Source: Agrypnia vestita
Taxonomy: Eukaryota > Arthropoda > Insecta > Trichoptera > Phryganeidae
Direction: 5' to 3'
Assembly: GCA_016648135.1 (NCBI GenBank)
Contig: JADDOH010000486.1
Span: 186,001 to 250,000, forward strand
Length of the DNA stretch: 64,000 nucleotides
This document shows positions 53,401 through 63,145 of this stretch, piece by piece. Every line of letters begins with the position of its first letter. Position 1 is the first letter of the stretch. Position numbers and translations under genes: made by a program. Under the pieces are notes generated by a model that ran no database searches, was not told the origin of the DNA, and saw nothing but the letters and a program-made list of their open reading frames with translations.

Positions 53401-56400
53401 TCTTATTATGTTTTCGAGTAGTTCTAGGTAACTTGAGATTAAAATTACACTCTTTAACTTCCCTGACATGTCGGTAAAACTTTTAAAGATGAGATGTATT
53501 TTAGGCTAAGGCTAAGCTTGCGTTTTTAATGTTCAAAGCCCGGCCTGAGTGGGGACTGCACTTTACAGATATTGGGCTTCCCTATTATTATTGCAACTTG
53601 TGAGCCAAGCTTTATTAACCTTTCCCACACAGTGCTAAAATTAAAATGCGCGTACCAGTGCTGTGAACTCGGTGTACACGTAGACTTTTTTCCATTTTTA
53701 AGTCGGATATGAATATTTTACATTTTTACTTATATTAATCATTAAAATGATAGTTGATATGTAAATAAGTGATACTGGTTTATCTCAAACAACAGCATAA
53801 AGACACCTATGACAGCTCTACTGAAGAGCGGCGTCACCACTCTCCCCTACAATAGGCATGATGATAGATTTTGAAATAACATTCTTTAATGTAAGTACAC
53901 GTCTACTATTACTGAAAATAACATTTTTAACATTTTAACTATTTTTAATTTCGCCCAAAAACGCACGTAGGTGTCTTGGCGTCTACATGACGTCAAGCCT
54001 AAGTAAATTAATTCATTGAGTACTTAAATATATAACGGAAGAACACCTAAAGTATGATCTATGTTTTTATTTTATGTACAGAATTATCCACTTAATTAGA
54101 ATCGGTGTCAACTCAGTTAACAGCACTGGAGAGGGAGGGTTAAATTCGGTTCTTGACTAATTCGTACGCTTTAAAAAAAAGTTTGCGCAGTTTTACTTGC
54201 ATGTCTGTCATTTGAGTTTTATATTTCTGGAAGGCACCTTTTTATTGTAAAAATGATAATTTGCTGATGGGCAAGGTAAATATATTTATTTGCAGTGTAA
54301 TTATTTTTATGATTGTTCATAAATATTTGCAAAAAATTTATTATTTTGCAAATTCCAAGCGTTTAATATTGCAGTCTTGCCTTTATTTTTTAAGCACTGT
54401 GATAATGTGTATATGAATGCTTTATTTCAGGTTCGGTAATATCTACACTTTTACATCTCTTATTTAGTTGTCTTAGTGGTCTATTTTACGCTACTTGGTG
54501 CGTGATACAATTTTACTTCACTTCACTATCACGCCGAGAAAAGGTTCCAAACATGTTCAAGATGGAAATACCTTGGATGTTGATTCATGGCCCTTCTGAT
54601 AATGGCGGATGTACAGGACTGTAGATTAATGGTTTTATTATCCTTTGCAACATCTTATATTCAAATTTTTGTCATTTGTTAGACTCCCTTAATCTATTTT
54701 CTATCATTCTTTTTACGTTAGCCATCGCTTCAGAAATGCGAAATCAACGAGCAACTCTAGCGAAGCAAAAGGAAGAGTATTTAAAGAAAGCGGCAGTTCT
54801 GAAAAGGGAATTGGAGTCCTTGAAGCAACAGAGAATCGAATTGCGTGGAGATTCGAGGCGCTCCCCAAGTCCTGACAGTCAAAGATTTTTAAAAGAGAAT
54901 GCGAAGTTACAGGTGATTAATAAAATTATTTAATATCAATTTTTTTCTTTTTTCTTCTTTGAGTCGAATGTGAAACAGCAATTAATTGCCTGCTATGTAA
55001 CAAGTACACTGACAGTTCAGCACCAAAAATAATTTTTATTATTTAGAAGCAGCGATTACTCATCAAATTACCCGATATTGTAGTTTGTCCCCTTTAAGTA
55101 TTATTTCTTTCACATTGAATCCATTACAATATATGTAATGTTTGCTTATTATAATAAGCAATATTAAATCTTCATACCATATTTTTAGGTCAACTAATTG
55201 GAGTTTACGGAGAACTATAAAATCTACAACAGGAAGACTTATAAGGCTTAAATATAAACCAATATTTGTATAGATCTTGCACCATAGGACTGCAACAAGG
55301 ATGTGCTATAGGATATACATTTTCTGCATATCTACAAAAAAGTTGATAACATTAATTGCTTTTGCATTTTGCAATCTTTTTTATAATTTCATATTTCTCA
55401 TCTCTGCACAAATTCTTTCTAATTTTTTTTTCAGATTGAGATTCAGAATAAGGTGAAGACCATTAATAATGTCATAGATATGTTGAATGGAATCATCGGG
55501 GATAATCCTTCGTCAGGAGAAACTGTTGAAAAATCCAAGAATCGGAAGCCTGGTCAACCAAGAACTCCAACCCAATCACCACCATCGTCCAGATCTTCCT
55601 CTGTCGAGAGTGATAAGCGATCGTCGAGTCGTAATAAACGTAAATCAAGGTACATCCCTTCCTTTATAATCAAGGTTCGTTAGTAGTTTCTGATTAAAAT
55701 ATTAGCATTACTTTAATGCTCCTGTCTTTATTAGATTCATTAAAAAAATCAAATTAATTTCATTTAGTCAATTAAAAAATATTTGTTTTTAATATATATA
55801 TTTGCTTCAAATAATTGTAATTAACCGTCCATTGACTCGGTAAAATATTGCATTTATTTCAAAATAACAGTATCATTGATTTTAGGCGCTGAGTTATTTT
55901 TTTCATCAGTTTATATAAATTTGCTTTTCAGATGTTTTTCAGTAAAAAATGCTGTTTTTGAAAGGTTAAAATTCTATTTTTTTTTTACATTATTTCTTTA
56001 GTTATTTATTATATTTGAGCAACTCAGAAGCTGAACTACCAAAACCAATTAATATATTTTGTTTTCTTTAAATTATATTTACAAATTCATAAAAAAAACT
56101 TTATCTAATTGCAATTTTTACAATGAATCACTTTCATTCTACAAAAATGTATTTTAGCTAATCAATTTTGCAACTGCACTTAATGCAATTAATGTTTGGC
56201 TTCTAAGTTTCTCCTTAATATTATACACTGTGTATTATATATTATATACTTTTAAATTATTGGCTTATCTCCTGTTTATGTTGTTACTTTGAATGTGACA
56301 GCTTTTCCGTATCGGGTGTTTAATGGTGTTAAAATTTTAACACCCACCACTTAACAATTTATTTCTAGGTTTTCTTTTCTTAGGTCCTTTGGTGTGTACC

Positions 56401-59400
56401 TTTACGTGCATAGTTCATAAGTTATTGTTAAACCATAGTGTAAGGACTAGTTATATTTATTAAATATTATCTAATTCAGATATACTTTATGGTGAAATGA
56501 CATGTACATACATACATACATATTATTATTATTACAAGTGTACAATTCAAAAATAAGTTTGTACAAATTAAATATTTATTCTAGTGCATATTTCAAGAAT
56601 TGGCGAGTTGCTTCGAAGAAGATACTTTATTATTTTAGAAATTACCCTGTATAATTTATTATATTGTTAAGTGTAAAATGTTTTATAATTGTAATGTATT
56701 AAATTTTAAATAAATAGACGTTTCATTATACCCTTCAATTATTTCACAAATTTTATTATTATTATTGATACTTAGGATAAGTTATCGTACAAATTTATTC
56801 AAAATTGTTTATCTAAAAATTGTTAATAAATGTGTATTATTTTAAGTATTAAAGTTATTTTCACGGACTGCATTAAAATCACTTTTAAAATTCTGTGATA
56901 TGACTTTGAATGTAAGCTCTGAAAATATTTATGTACTTTATGTGATGTATCGTTGTTGTTTTATTGTGCTAAAGTATTGGAAAATTTCAGATCTAAATCG
57001 CGATCAAAGTTTGGTGACAAGAAGTTCAACTATGTGTTTTACGATCCAGAAATGCACTGGTGCAGGGTTTGCAACGAGTTCCCAGCAACAGCTAAGGAGT
57101 ATTTGAAACATCTTCATTCGCCAACCCATCATCGGTAATGGAACCCTTTGGTTTTAAAATACACTTTCAGGGGCTGTATGCCAGTATAATACACTTCTTT
57201 TGGAATTTGGTTTGCCTATAAATTACCTTCAAGACCTAAATTTGAATTGAATAGCCACGTGATTTGCATATTTAGAGCACTTTGAAATACATAGTAATAT
57301 CTGAATAATAATACACATCAAAATATTTGCCGCCTTTTACTGATGTAAAAAAGTTTACAGATAAAATACACATCCATAGATAATACCATGTTTATAGATA
57401 GACAATATTGTCACAATACGTGGCCACGGGAGGCAAGTAAAACACCTAAAGTTTGTATTAATTTCACAAAAAGTCAACTGCACACAAACTAAACTAGATC
57501 ACTGTTCTCAAATGGAAGATTTGTATTATTTTGTTTGACTTGTATTAAAGGGAATGAGTTTTTCATATTCAATATAAGTTACTATAGTGATAGTCCAACA
57601 TTTTATAAAAAATAAGTCAGATATATTAAAAAAAAATCCAAACATAGATTTCGCATATCTCCATAACTATTAATATTTGGCAGTGGCGTGGGTATAAACT
57701 TAGGTTATGCTGTGACCAACTATATACTAATATTAAAAATATTTATGTATATACGGGTTTACCTATAAGGGTATATACGTTTTTTGAAATTTTTTTAATT
57801 GTATTTAATGAACTATTTTGAGTAGCTTCAATCTGCAAAAATAATTGCACTAAAAGAAATATTGTAAACAAGATTTTCTAAATAAATAAATATTTTATAT
57901 ATGGGTAATACGGAAAAAAAATTTAATATATTTCGAAGACAATTTATATATAATTAAATCAGGAATAATACTAATTTCAGATATACGTTTCTTTTCAAAA
58001 AAATAAATCAAACATTTTATATCATCGATGGCAATGTCGTCGTAAATAACCGATATGATTTGACAGGTGGTATTTACATTCACCATGAAATGAGAAATAG
58101 AATTCACAGAAAAAGTTTTGGGTGGAGTTTTATAAAAAATATCATTTCTGCAATTAACGTGTGCGTAGTTCTCACCTGGCGTAGGACCTTTCGAAGAAAC
58201 ACGTTATTCCATGAAAAATTTACTTGTTTTTTACAAAAAAACTCGCAGACATAGAGATAAGTCAAAATACACGGTTCAGGATGAGTTTTTTTTATTTATT
58301 TAAGCGCAAACAAGTGAGATAAATTAAAAATTGACATGAAGTTAGGTACAGAACTATCGGAAATAAAACTTCTAGCTGCAGGACGAATTACGGCTAGAAT
58401 TTTAAAACAACTTTTTCTTAAGATAAGGATTATTTAATTAATATTTGTTTCCCATAATCTTTACTAATGCTCAGCTTTTTTGCTTACATGTGCTGCACGC
58501 CACTGATTAAGTCATGATTGCTTGAACATTTTGAACTCATAATTAAATCAGGAACCTATTCCTCCGAGGTTATTAATGTTTTCCAAATAACCCTGTATAT
58601 TATACTCATTATTTCGATGGCCAAATGCAAGTTAAATGACAAGTTGCACAATTATTGATTTCAATGATTTTACTTTGATTTAAGTTTTTTAATAAGTTTC
58701 ACAATAGCAGTTGTGAAAAGGTAAATGTATATTTTTTTGCACACAAAGATCTCTTAAAAACGTTCTCGGGTTTTACGGTCATTCAGAATCTTCTCCGTGT
58801 AGTTTTCTGGAATATTCTGTCGTGTATATCTGACCTCTCTGGCCGACGTTTCGGATTCCATTGCAGGGTCCATCATCAGAGGCAGAATATCCCAGAAAAC
58901 TACACACAGATGACAAAGATCTCTTATTTAGATCAATGAATGTTTCCTTTGGTGAACATTGTACATGCATACATACATTTATGATATTTGGCAGCCATCG
59001 TCGTCTAGTTGGCATGACACTGGCTTTTCAAATTGGAGATTTCGAGTTCAATCCCGGTGGCATCTGTATGATGTTCTCAAGCCTGGGTGATTTTGCGATG
59101 TGTTTCGCTGCTGAAGCATTACGAATTAAAATGAACTATTATCTTCATTGTTTGATTTGACAACTGATTTAAAGCTTATACATTCATTATTTTTTAGCAA
59201 TGCATTAGCACACCCAGAAGCGCCTTGGCATGACGTTGTAACAAATCAGAATGAGGGAATGCCAAGCTACGCCGGAGCATCTTCGAAGAGGACACCGATT
59301 AAAGGTATACAATTATATATTGAACCTAAATCTGTTTTGTTTTCCATATTAATATTGCAATTTCCTATCTTGATTTCCTTTATTCTTTAAATAATTTAAT

Positions 59401-62400
59401 TATTTATGTAAAATAGATAAAAAATTGTCTAGAAAAAATATTAAGCCTAGTATAAACTATTAATGTGCTTATGGAAAATGTTACTTTGATGTACCATCAT
59501 AAAACACTACTTATGAAATGGCTCATACACAAAATATTTTATGAAACCAAGCATGTCCAATTTCTCATTTTCTGGTCAATTGAAAAAATTTTCAATATTT
59601 TTTCCTTTCACTCATCATCTACCTCTTTTTCATCAATTTACCTTATTTTTCATTTCATTAAAAAAATAAATAAGAATTAAACTCAAATAATATGCAATTA
59701 CAAGAGCACTTGTCGAAAATCAAAATAGTGCAGTCAGACATTTCGGACAGACAGATCGGCGAAGGAAGGTCACCGGTGTAATGTGGTTCTAGCCTAGATG
59801 TTCAATACATATTTAGTTTATCGCCTGTTTTAGATATGAAATAATATGGAGAGCCAAAAATTTGGAATGCACGGGCATAAAAAACTTTTGCTACACACAT
59901 GTGTCTGACATGTAATTTTTTGATGATCACATATGAGAAATGCAATGTAATGATTTAAAAAGAATTGTAAAATCATTAGAATGTTTTTTTAAATTCTAGA
60001 CAAAAATAATAAAAATTCAACTCAAATATTACACTAGCATTTGTCGAAATTAAAATAACGTAAATATTTTAACATATACAGTCGGACAGTCATCCATCCT
60101 CGGGTGTTTCCATGTATATTAATTGTTGGCGCATAACCGTGACAATAATTATGTTATCTCTCTTTTTTTTCTCTATTTTCGTTCTCTCTATCTTCGTTCT
60201 ATATCCGTGACAATAATTATGTTATCTCTCTTTTTTCTCTCTATTTTCGTTCTAGACGAATATAGAGTTCTGCTTCTTCCGTCATTTAGATTAACTGTCA
60301 GACTCGTCTTGAACGAGCGTAATCAAATCACGGAATACCTTGAATTTCAAATGTGGTACATTTGTAATGTTATGCATATATTTTCCTCTACAGGTTTACA
60401 GTTTTTCGTACCTTCATCTGCTTGGTACTGCAAACTCTGCGATCAATGGATTGGTGATCTACACTGCGCATCAGCTCATTTGAAGTCTCTGATACATTCC
60501 CAGAATTACGCTGTAAGACTTTTATAATCTTTGTGTAATACTCATGATGTCTTATAATTTTGTACCCCTCCAAGTTTATGGGGAATAAAATAATTTTGTA
60601 TTATGATATGCAATATTGCTCTTCAACGAAGCATGGATCTCATCATTTCCATGACTTGAGTCTTAACTCAACTTTTTATAAAGACTATTTAACATTTTTA
60701 AATTATGCTAACTAACTATTGCTTTACACAATTTTTTTTAGAATTTCACGGAGCTCAATCCACACTGGGAGATGGACTGGATGTCTGACAGACAAAAGAA
60801 CTTTGAAAAGGTGCAAAAGGGTGACGGCTCTGGAGTCACTGAGCTAAAGACTCCGTACTCGCCACACACCATTTCCTTCCAGCCTGATGGTTTTCATACC
60901 AAGAGGAAGAAAGGGACCAGTCCCCAGGTAAGGCTTTGAAACTTGGTCATTTTAAATTTTAAGCTTCTCAAAATTTGTAAATTCACACTTTGGACTAAGA
61001 AACTTCCTTATGCTTTTCATACACATATTTTCCTCTAATTACTTGACAGTATAACGGTACCTAGTCAAAATGTTTTGGGATTGTCGCTCCATTATTAGTT
61101 TGCTGCTAAGTTCATTGTTTGTGATAGAGAAAGGGAATGTGATAAAGACAAGTCAAATATATAAATAAGCTAAAAATGTTATTATTATAATAGACGTATA
61201 GTAAAACCCTGTTAATTCAAAACTCGTCGTAATTCAAAATTTTTAAAACACGAGACCCATAATGTTTACTTCATAGTTGATGAACTCCGATAATTTGATA
61301 AGCCCGGTAATTTGTATTTCAAAATAATTTTTTGTCTGTTGCGCTGTAAATCTTCATTTAGTCACATAATTTGAATTTTTTTTTAACAAGTTATAAAAAA
61401 CTGGCTATAAACAAGTTATAAAAAAGGCTTTTTGATGTGTGTCCTTTCCTACTAATAACTCGTTCTGTTGGATGTTAAAATGTTAGACACTTCTTTAACT
61501 TGATGAGGGCCGTAAATTTTCAGAATTTTTTGTGATTTTTCTTTTTACGAAAAAACCATGAAAACATGCGTATATTAAAAAAAAAGCACACACATTCATA
61601 TTATTTTATCGTAAGTGTCGAAATGCAATGATTTTTTTATCATTTAAGTAAAAAAAATAATCTTTTTTTGAATTTCCATAATGTTGCCAGCGCAACATTT
61701 TCTGAAAAATAATAATAATTTTTTATTTGTTTATTAGAGACAACACTACTATTAATAATAATAATCTTCTTCTGTGTGATATATTTTGTTGCACGGCACG
61801 GCACACGACGGGACATCGCACTCATAACACATAAATATGATACACTTTCACACACACACATATTTCAAATAAACGCAACAAAATTGCGTGTATTTTTGTT
61901 AATAAATCACTATTAGTATTCAATTGAATCATAAACCAACAAAAACTGACAAATATCGCAAAACATATCGTATATATTTGTATATACGTGTACAAATAAA
62001 TCGAAAATCGAAAAAAATAAATCGTATTTCCCGCGCACATTGCGCGTGACCTTGACGATGGAATATTTGAATTTCGATTGCACAACACGCGATCGGGGCG
62101 CCATCTATGACAATTCTATACGATTTTGACGGCAGAAAAACTTCTGTTTTGATTGTTGATTTAAAATATAATCCGTGATGTTTTTGAGTTGAAAATGGAA
62201 CGACAGGTCACAACAGGATTTCTCTATTGGGAAAAAATTACGTTTTTCAAATTCGATACGCGGCCGTCGATAAATAATTTATTTTGTGCCTGTCGCATAT
62301 ATGCGACGCGGCCCAGGGGGGGTTAAATTCCCCCCTTTATTTATATTTATTTTTTCTTATAAAGTTTTTTGTTGTTAAAATTAATTTTCTTTCCAAGAAG

Positions 62401-62852
62401 TTATTACTGACTAACAACTGTGTAATAAGTAATGCCTAATAACTGTCTTTGTGTTTGTCTGAGTTGGAAAAAAGAGACAGAAAAGACAGAATTGAAAATT
62501 AATTGAGTTAACATTATCTGAAAATATAGAGTAAATTTGATAGTTTAGGATAATAAAACGAAAATCGAATTTCCGCAGATTCGACAGTGTATGTGGGGAC
62601 CGTCAATATTATCACAAAGAATTTTCAAATATTCTATTTCATTATTCTTTGTGTTAAGAAATTAATGAACTTGTGATTTTGCAGCCGGAAAAAAGTGCAC
62701 TTCAACAAAAATTGGATGAGAAAAAAGAAAAAAAGAAGGAAAAAAAGAAGGGCAAAAAGAAGAAACGCTCATCCAGCGAGTCCAGCACCAGCTCCTCGTC
62801 TTCCAACGGCAGCAGAGACGACAGGAAGAAAAGGAAACCCAATAATGGTTAG
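47081..62852 (+). CDS. Matrin-type zinc-finger protein (CG9776/ZNF318-like), nine coding exons, 569 aa
   Basis: Exons: 47081-47449, 48518-48728, 54722-54912, 55435-55649, 56991-57134, 59198-59304, 60394-60512, 60742-60927, 62685-62852. All introns are GT...AG and the joined 1,710 nt stay open to TAG. The product has an Arg/Ser-rich N-terminus, a Pro/Ala-rich segment (about 124-190), a coiled coil (about 198-258), and two U1/matrin-type zinc fingers: Cys353, Cys356, His369, His375 and Cys425, Cys428, His441, His447, both C-x2-C-x12-H-x5-H. A Lys-rich then Ser-rich tail (about 524-569) should serve as nuclear localisation signal. Such fingers bind RNA or DNA in nuclear complexes, so an RNA-related nuclear role is inferred. 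Family naming is from memory of the finger and flanking motifs. Alternative exons cannot be excluded. Confidence 0.85.
48029..48382. mobile_element. MITE in intron 1
   Basis: Arms of about 75 nt: AAATCCGGAATAATCCAAGA / CTATGGTCCCGTTGT on the left, and CAATGGGACCATAATCTTGG / ATTTAGCCAAAAATCC inverted on the right. Non-coding interior with CCTAACCTAACCTC. Confidence 0.6.
48518..48728 (+). CDS. Zinc-finger gene exon 2 (residues 124-193)
   Basis: Acceptor ATATTAG|CCG, donor GAAG|GTGAGA (phase 1). It encodes a Pro/Ala-rich, low-complexity segment ([15 protein letters not shown]). It falls outside the long-frame set because it lacks an ATG start, but phase and composition support it strongly. Confidence 0.85.
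48952..49141 (+). repeat. tRNA-derived SINE, best copy, in intron 2
   Basis: AGTAGCTTGTTGGTCTTGTG head, TCGCCTCGTGATC, intact B box GGGTTCGAACCTC, then AGCAAGTTAGTCCTATTTTC, TTTAGCTTAGTTTGAAAATA, ATTGATGTGACACGTATTCC and a terminal A run (49,125-49,141). The head resembles a tRNA, and A and B boxes give the internal pol III promoter. It is the least diverged of seven copies, so the family was active relatively recently. Confidence 0.85.
49142..50164. other. Intron 2 interior, nothing recognised
   Basis: AT-rich intronic sequence without a supported feature. Confidence 0.5.
50165..50335 (+). repeat. tRNA-derived SINE, diverged, in intron 2
   Basis: CATTCGCCTAGTGATCAAGT, GACTTCAAGCCTTGTCCCGG, CCAAGTTAATCTTATTTTCA, GTTTAGCTTAGTGTGAAAAT and TGATGTGATATAAATTCCTA follow the family consensus with many changes. 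Confidence 0.6.
50501..51202. mobile_element. Foldback element FB copy D, split by a MITE
   Basis: Ends AGAGCTATTCCACAATACTT and AAGTATTGTGGACTAGCTCT are inverted. The left arm is interrupted after TTCCTGCCTAA by the MITE at 50,542-50,686. Removing the MITE and one TAA restores FB family order. The insertion shows this FB copy is older than the MITE. Confidence 0.7.
50542..50686. mobile_element. Harbinger-like MITE, copy 3 (145 bp, TAA duplication)
   Basis: Inverted relative to copy 1. Ends GGGCCGATTGTTTCAAG and CTTGAAACAACCGGGCC. TAA lies at 50,539-50,541 and 50,687-50,689. Confidence 0.85.
51224..51728. mobile_element. Foldback element FB copy E
   Basis: Ends AGCTAGTAGCATAAACTTCA and its counterpart GTTTTTGCTACTAGCT. 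The arms contain the FB words GTTAGACTATCACTACACTA and GATAGTCCAACATTTTAC. The right side continues into AAAACCCTGTATA, the family terminus. It lies only about 20 bp from copy D. Confidence 0.7.
51808..53090 (-). mobile_element. mariner transposon, copy 2 (1,283 bp, TA flanked), in intron 2
   Basis: Ends TTAGGTCCTTACATATGAAA and TTTCATATGTAAGGACCTAA, with TA on both sides. It is the same family as 22,384-23,670 and lies antisense to the zinc-finger gene. Confidence 0.9.
51885..52899 (-). pseudogene. mariner transposase, inactivated
   Basis: The start is sound (ATG at about 52,899, Met-Lys-Asn-Leu-Lys-Tyr). A one-base deletion near 52,846 then shifts the frame. The first catalytic Asp is Val (Cys-Val-Glu-Lys-Trp, near 52,452). 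A second one-base deletion near 52,176 destroys the His-Asp-Asn motif and shifts into the frame that carries the last 78 codons. In the last motif Ser replaces the first Pro of Tyr-Ser-Pro-Asp. The protein cannot be functional. Its start region shows what copy 1 has lost. Confidence 0.88.
53091..54721. other. Intron 2 remainder, nothing recognised
   Basis: AT-rich with a few GC-richer patches (53,265-53,290, 53,540-53,700). No exon with consistent splice phase was found here. Confidence 0.45.
54722..54912 (+). CDS. Zinc-finger gene exon 3 (coiled coil, residues about 194-257)
   Basis: Acceptor ACGTTAG|CC, donor CAG|GTGATT, enters in phase 1 and leaves in phase 0. It encodes [17 protein letters not shown], a heptad-like coiled coil, then Arg-Arg-Ser-Pro-Ser-Pro. 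Confidence 0.85.
55190..55345 (+). pseudogene. LINE reverse transcriptase relic in intron 3
   Basis: In broken frames one reads Leu-Ile-Gly-Val-Tyr-Gly-Glu-Leu, then [15 protein letters not shown]. This matches the Gly-Leu-x-Gln-Gly-Cys motif B region of LINE reverse transcriptases. Confidence 0.45.
55435..55649 (+). CDS. Zinc-finger gene exon 4 (residues 258-329)
   Basis: Acceptor TTTTTTTCAG|ATT, donor TCAAG|GTACAT (phase 2). It encodes the end of the coiled coil (Glu-Ile-Gln-Asn-Lys-Val-Lys) and a Pro/Ser/Arg-rich, probably disordered segment with Arg-Lys-Ser-type clusters. Confidence 0.85.
55650..56990. other. Intron 4, nothing recognised
   Basis: Strongly AT-rich. Contains CATACATACATACAT near 56,505. 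No exon or repeat end identified. Confidence 0.5.
56991..57134 (+). CDS. Zinc-finger gene exon 5 (first matrin-type finger)
   Basis: Acceptor AAATTTCAG|A, donor CATCG|GTAATG (phase 2 in, phase 2 out). It encodes Arg-Ser-Lys-Ser-Arg-Ser then Phe-Tyr-Asp-Pro-Glu-Met-His-Trp-Cys-x-x-Cys and His-Leu-His-Ser-Pro-Thr-His-His. Cys353/Cys356/His369/His375 have exact U1/matrin spacing. This and exon 7 are the strongest evidence for the family. Confidence 0.92.
57522..58597. mobile_element. Foldback element FB copy F, right arm split by an insertion, in intron 5
   Basis: The sequence TTGTTTGACTTGTATTAAAG...GATAGTCCAACATTTTATAA...CATAACTATTAATATT is FB right-arm sequence. It resumes at about 58,507 with AAGTCATGATTGCTTGAACA and runs to the terminus CAAATAACCCTGTA at 58,597. 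About 830 bp lie between. The left arm is absent. Confidence 0.65.
57673..58504. mobile_element. Insertion with CAGTGGCGTG ends (hAT-like, non-autonomous)
   Basis: Ends CAGTGGCGTG and CACGCCACTG are inverted, and the element splits FB copy F. CAGTGGCG ends are typical of hAT elements and resemble those at 11.9 and 45.8 kb. The expected 8-bp duplication is not visible, so assignment is tentative. No transposase frame. Confidence 0.5.
58797..58905 (-). ncRNA. Hammerhead-ribozyme-like structure with long stem I (HHR-5), in intron 5
   Basis: On the minus strand, order and pairing fit a type I hammerhead. CTGATGA (58,873-58,879), a short stem II closed by GGA/TCC, GAAAC, a short stem III (AC-TC/GA-GT with a G/G mismatch), then GTC with C at the cleavage site. 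Stem I is long: CAGAATATTCCAGAAAACTAC (58,799-58,819 complement) pairs with its near copy at 58,883-58,903 across a loop of about 12 nt. It is antisense to the host gene, so it would act only in an antisense transcript. Confidence 0.6.
58975..59100 (+). pseudogene. tRNA-like SINE head, decayed, in intron 5
   Basis: GTCGTCTAGTTGGCATGACA (A-box-like) and GATTTCGAGTTCAATCCCGG (B-box-like) are spaced as in a tRNA. The body differs from the main SINE family of the window, so a different SINE family or old tRNA pseudogene is likely. Confidence 0.45.
59198..59304 (+). CDS. Zinc-finger gene exon 6 (between the fingers)
   Basis: Acceptor TTTTTTAG|C, donor AAAG|GTATAC (phase 2 in, phase 1 out). It encodes [10 protein letters not shown] and Ser-Lys-Arg-Thr-Pro-Ile-Lys, the linker that joins the two fingers. 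Confidence 0.85.
59305..60393. other. Intron 6 with a tandem duplication
   Basis: CCGTGACAATAATTATGTTATCTCTC with the following pyrimidine-rich run is repeated about 71 bp apart (60,138 and 60,207). The 134-codon frame over this stretch is a by-product that runs into exon 7 through the acceptor. No other feature. Confidence 0.55.
60394..60512 (+). CDS. Zinc-finger gene exon 7 (second matrin-type finger)
   Basis: Acceptor CTCTACAG|GT, donor GCT|GTAAGA (phase 1 in, phase 0 out). It encodes [10 protein letters not shown]-x-x-Cys, Gly-Asp-Leu-His-Cys-Ala-x-x-His-Leu-Lys-Ser and His-Ser-Gln-Asn-Tyr. Cys425/Cys428/His441/His447 match finger 1 in spacing. Confidence 0.92.
60742..60927 (+). CDS. Zinc-finger gene exon 8 (residues 453-514)
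   Basis: Acceptor TTTTTTTTAG|AAT, donor CCCCAG|GTAAGG, phase 0 on both sides. It encodes Asn-Pro-His-Trp-Glu-Met-Asp-Trp and a basic Lys-Arg-Lys-Lys end. No ATG-initiated long frame exists here, but the frame is open throughout and joins its neighbours exactly. Confidence 0.88.
61195..61440. mobile_element. Possible pogo/Tigger-like MITE fragment in intron 8
   Basis: AGTAAAACCCTGTTAATTCA followed by AACTCGTCGTAATTCAAAAT, and the phrase GATAATTTGATAAGCCCGGTAATTT, resemble the repeated AATTC-type ends of pogo/Tigger elements. A similar terminus occurs at 63,080. The other end is not clear. Confidence 0.4.
61441..62684. other. Rest of intron 8, nothing recognised
   Basis: Includes AATAATAAT runs and a slightly GC-richer patch at 62,025-62,110. 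No exon or RNA identified. Confidence 0.45.
62685..62852 (+). CDS. Zinc-finger gene exon 9, C-terminus and stop
   Basis: Acceptor GATTTTGCAG|CCG in phase 0, ending at TAG (62,850-62,852). It encodes a Lys-rich run ([10 protein letters not shown]) and a Ser-rich run before Arg-Lys-Lys-Arg-Lys-Pro, likely nuclear localisation signals. The +1-frame 96-codon frame here is spurious. Confidence 0.87.
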   Translation, partial: PEKSALQQKLDEKKEKKKEKKKGKKKKRSSSESSTSSSSSNGSRDDRKKRKPNNG

Positions 62853-62894
62853 CCAACAAGGAGACAACATAATCAGAGAGAATAGCTCCATTAC

Positions 62895-62900
62895 AATAAA
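62895..62900 (+). terminator. Polyadenylation signal AATAAA
   Basis: A canonical AATAAA lies 43 nt after the stop codon of the zinc-finger gene, followed by a GTGCAGTGTGCTG stretch (GT-rich) 17-30 nt downstream, which fits a cleavage site. Confidence 0.65.
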
Positions 62901-63079
62901 GATTTCAGAGTGCAGTGTGCTGAAAGCTATTTTTTTTAACGTTTTTAATTTTTTAAAGCTGGATAGATTTGTGAATTTATCTTAATAATTATTTAATATT
63001 TTCATTATCAAATTCATATTTGCATTTACATCTTAAACAACGGCATAAAAAAATTCAGATGTAAGAATTTTAAAATATA

Positions 63080-63145
63080 TACAGTAGAATCTCGTTAATT
63101 TGAAATTCAATGGACCCAAAAAAAACATTTCGAATTATTTGACTG
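63080..63145. mobile_element. Possible pogo/Tigger-like terminus
   Basis: ACAGTAGAATCTCGTTAATT then TGAAATTCAATGGACCC resembles pogo/Tigger ends. The partner end is missing, and LINE relic sequence starts soon after. Confidence 0.4.

Noticed and set aside
60123..60393. N-terminal part of a 134-codon frame leading into the second finger
   Set aside because: It covers a tandem duplication and pyrimidine-rich intron end. The CAG acceptor at 60,393 and correct phase show coding starts at 60,394.
62695..62985. 96-codon frame over exon 9 in another frame
   Set aside because: The true frame continues the protein in phase from exon 8 and ends at 62,852. This one is an out-of-frame shadow.
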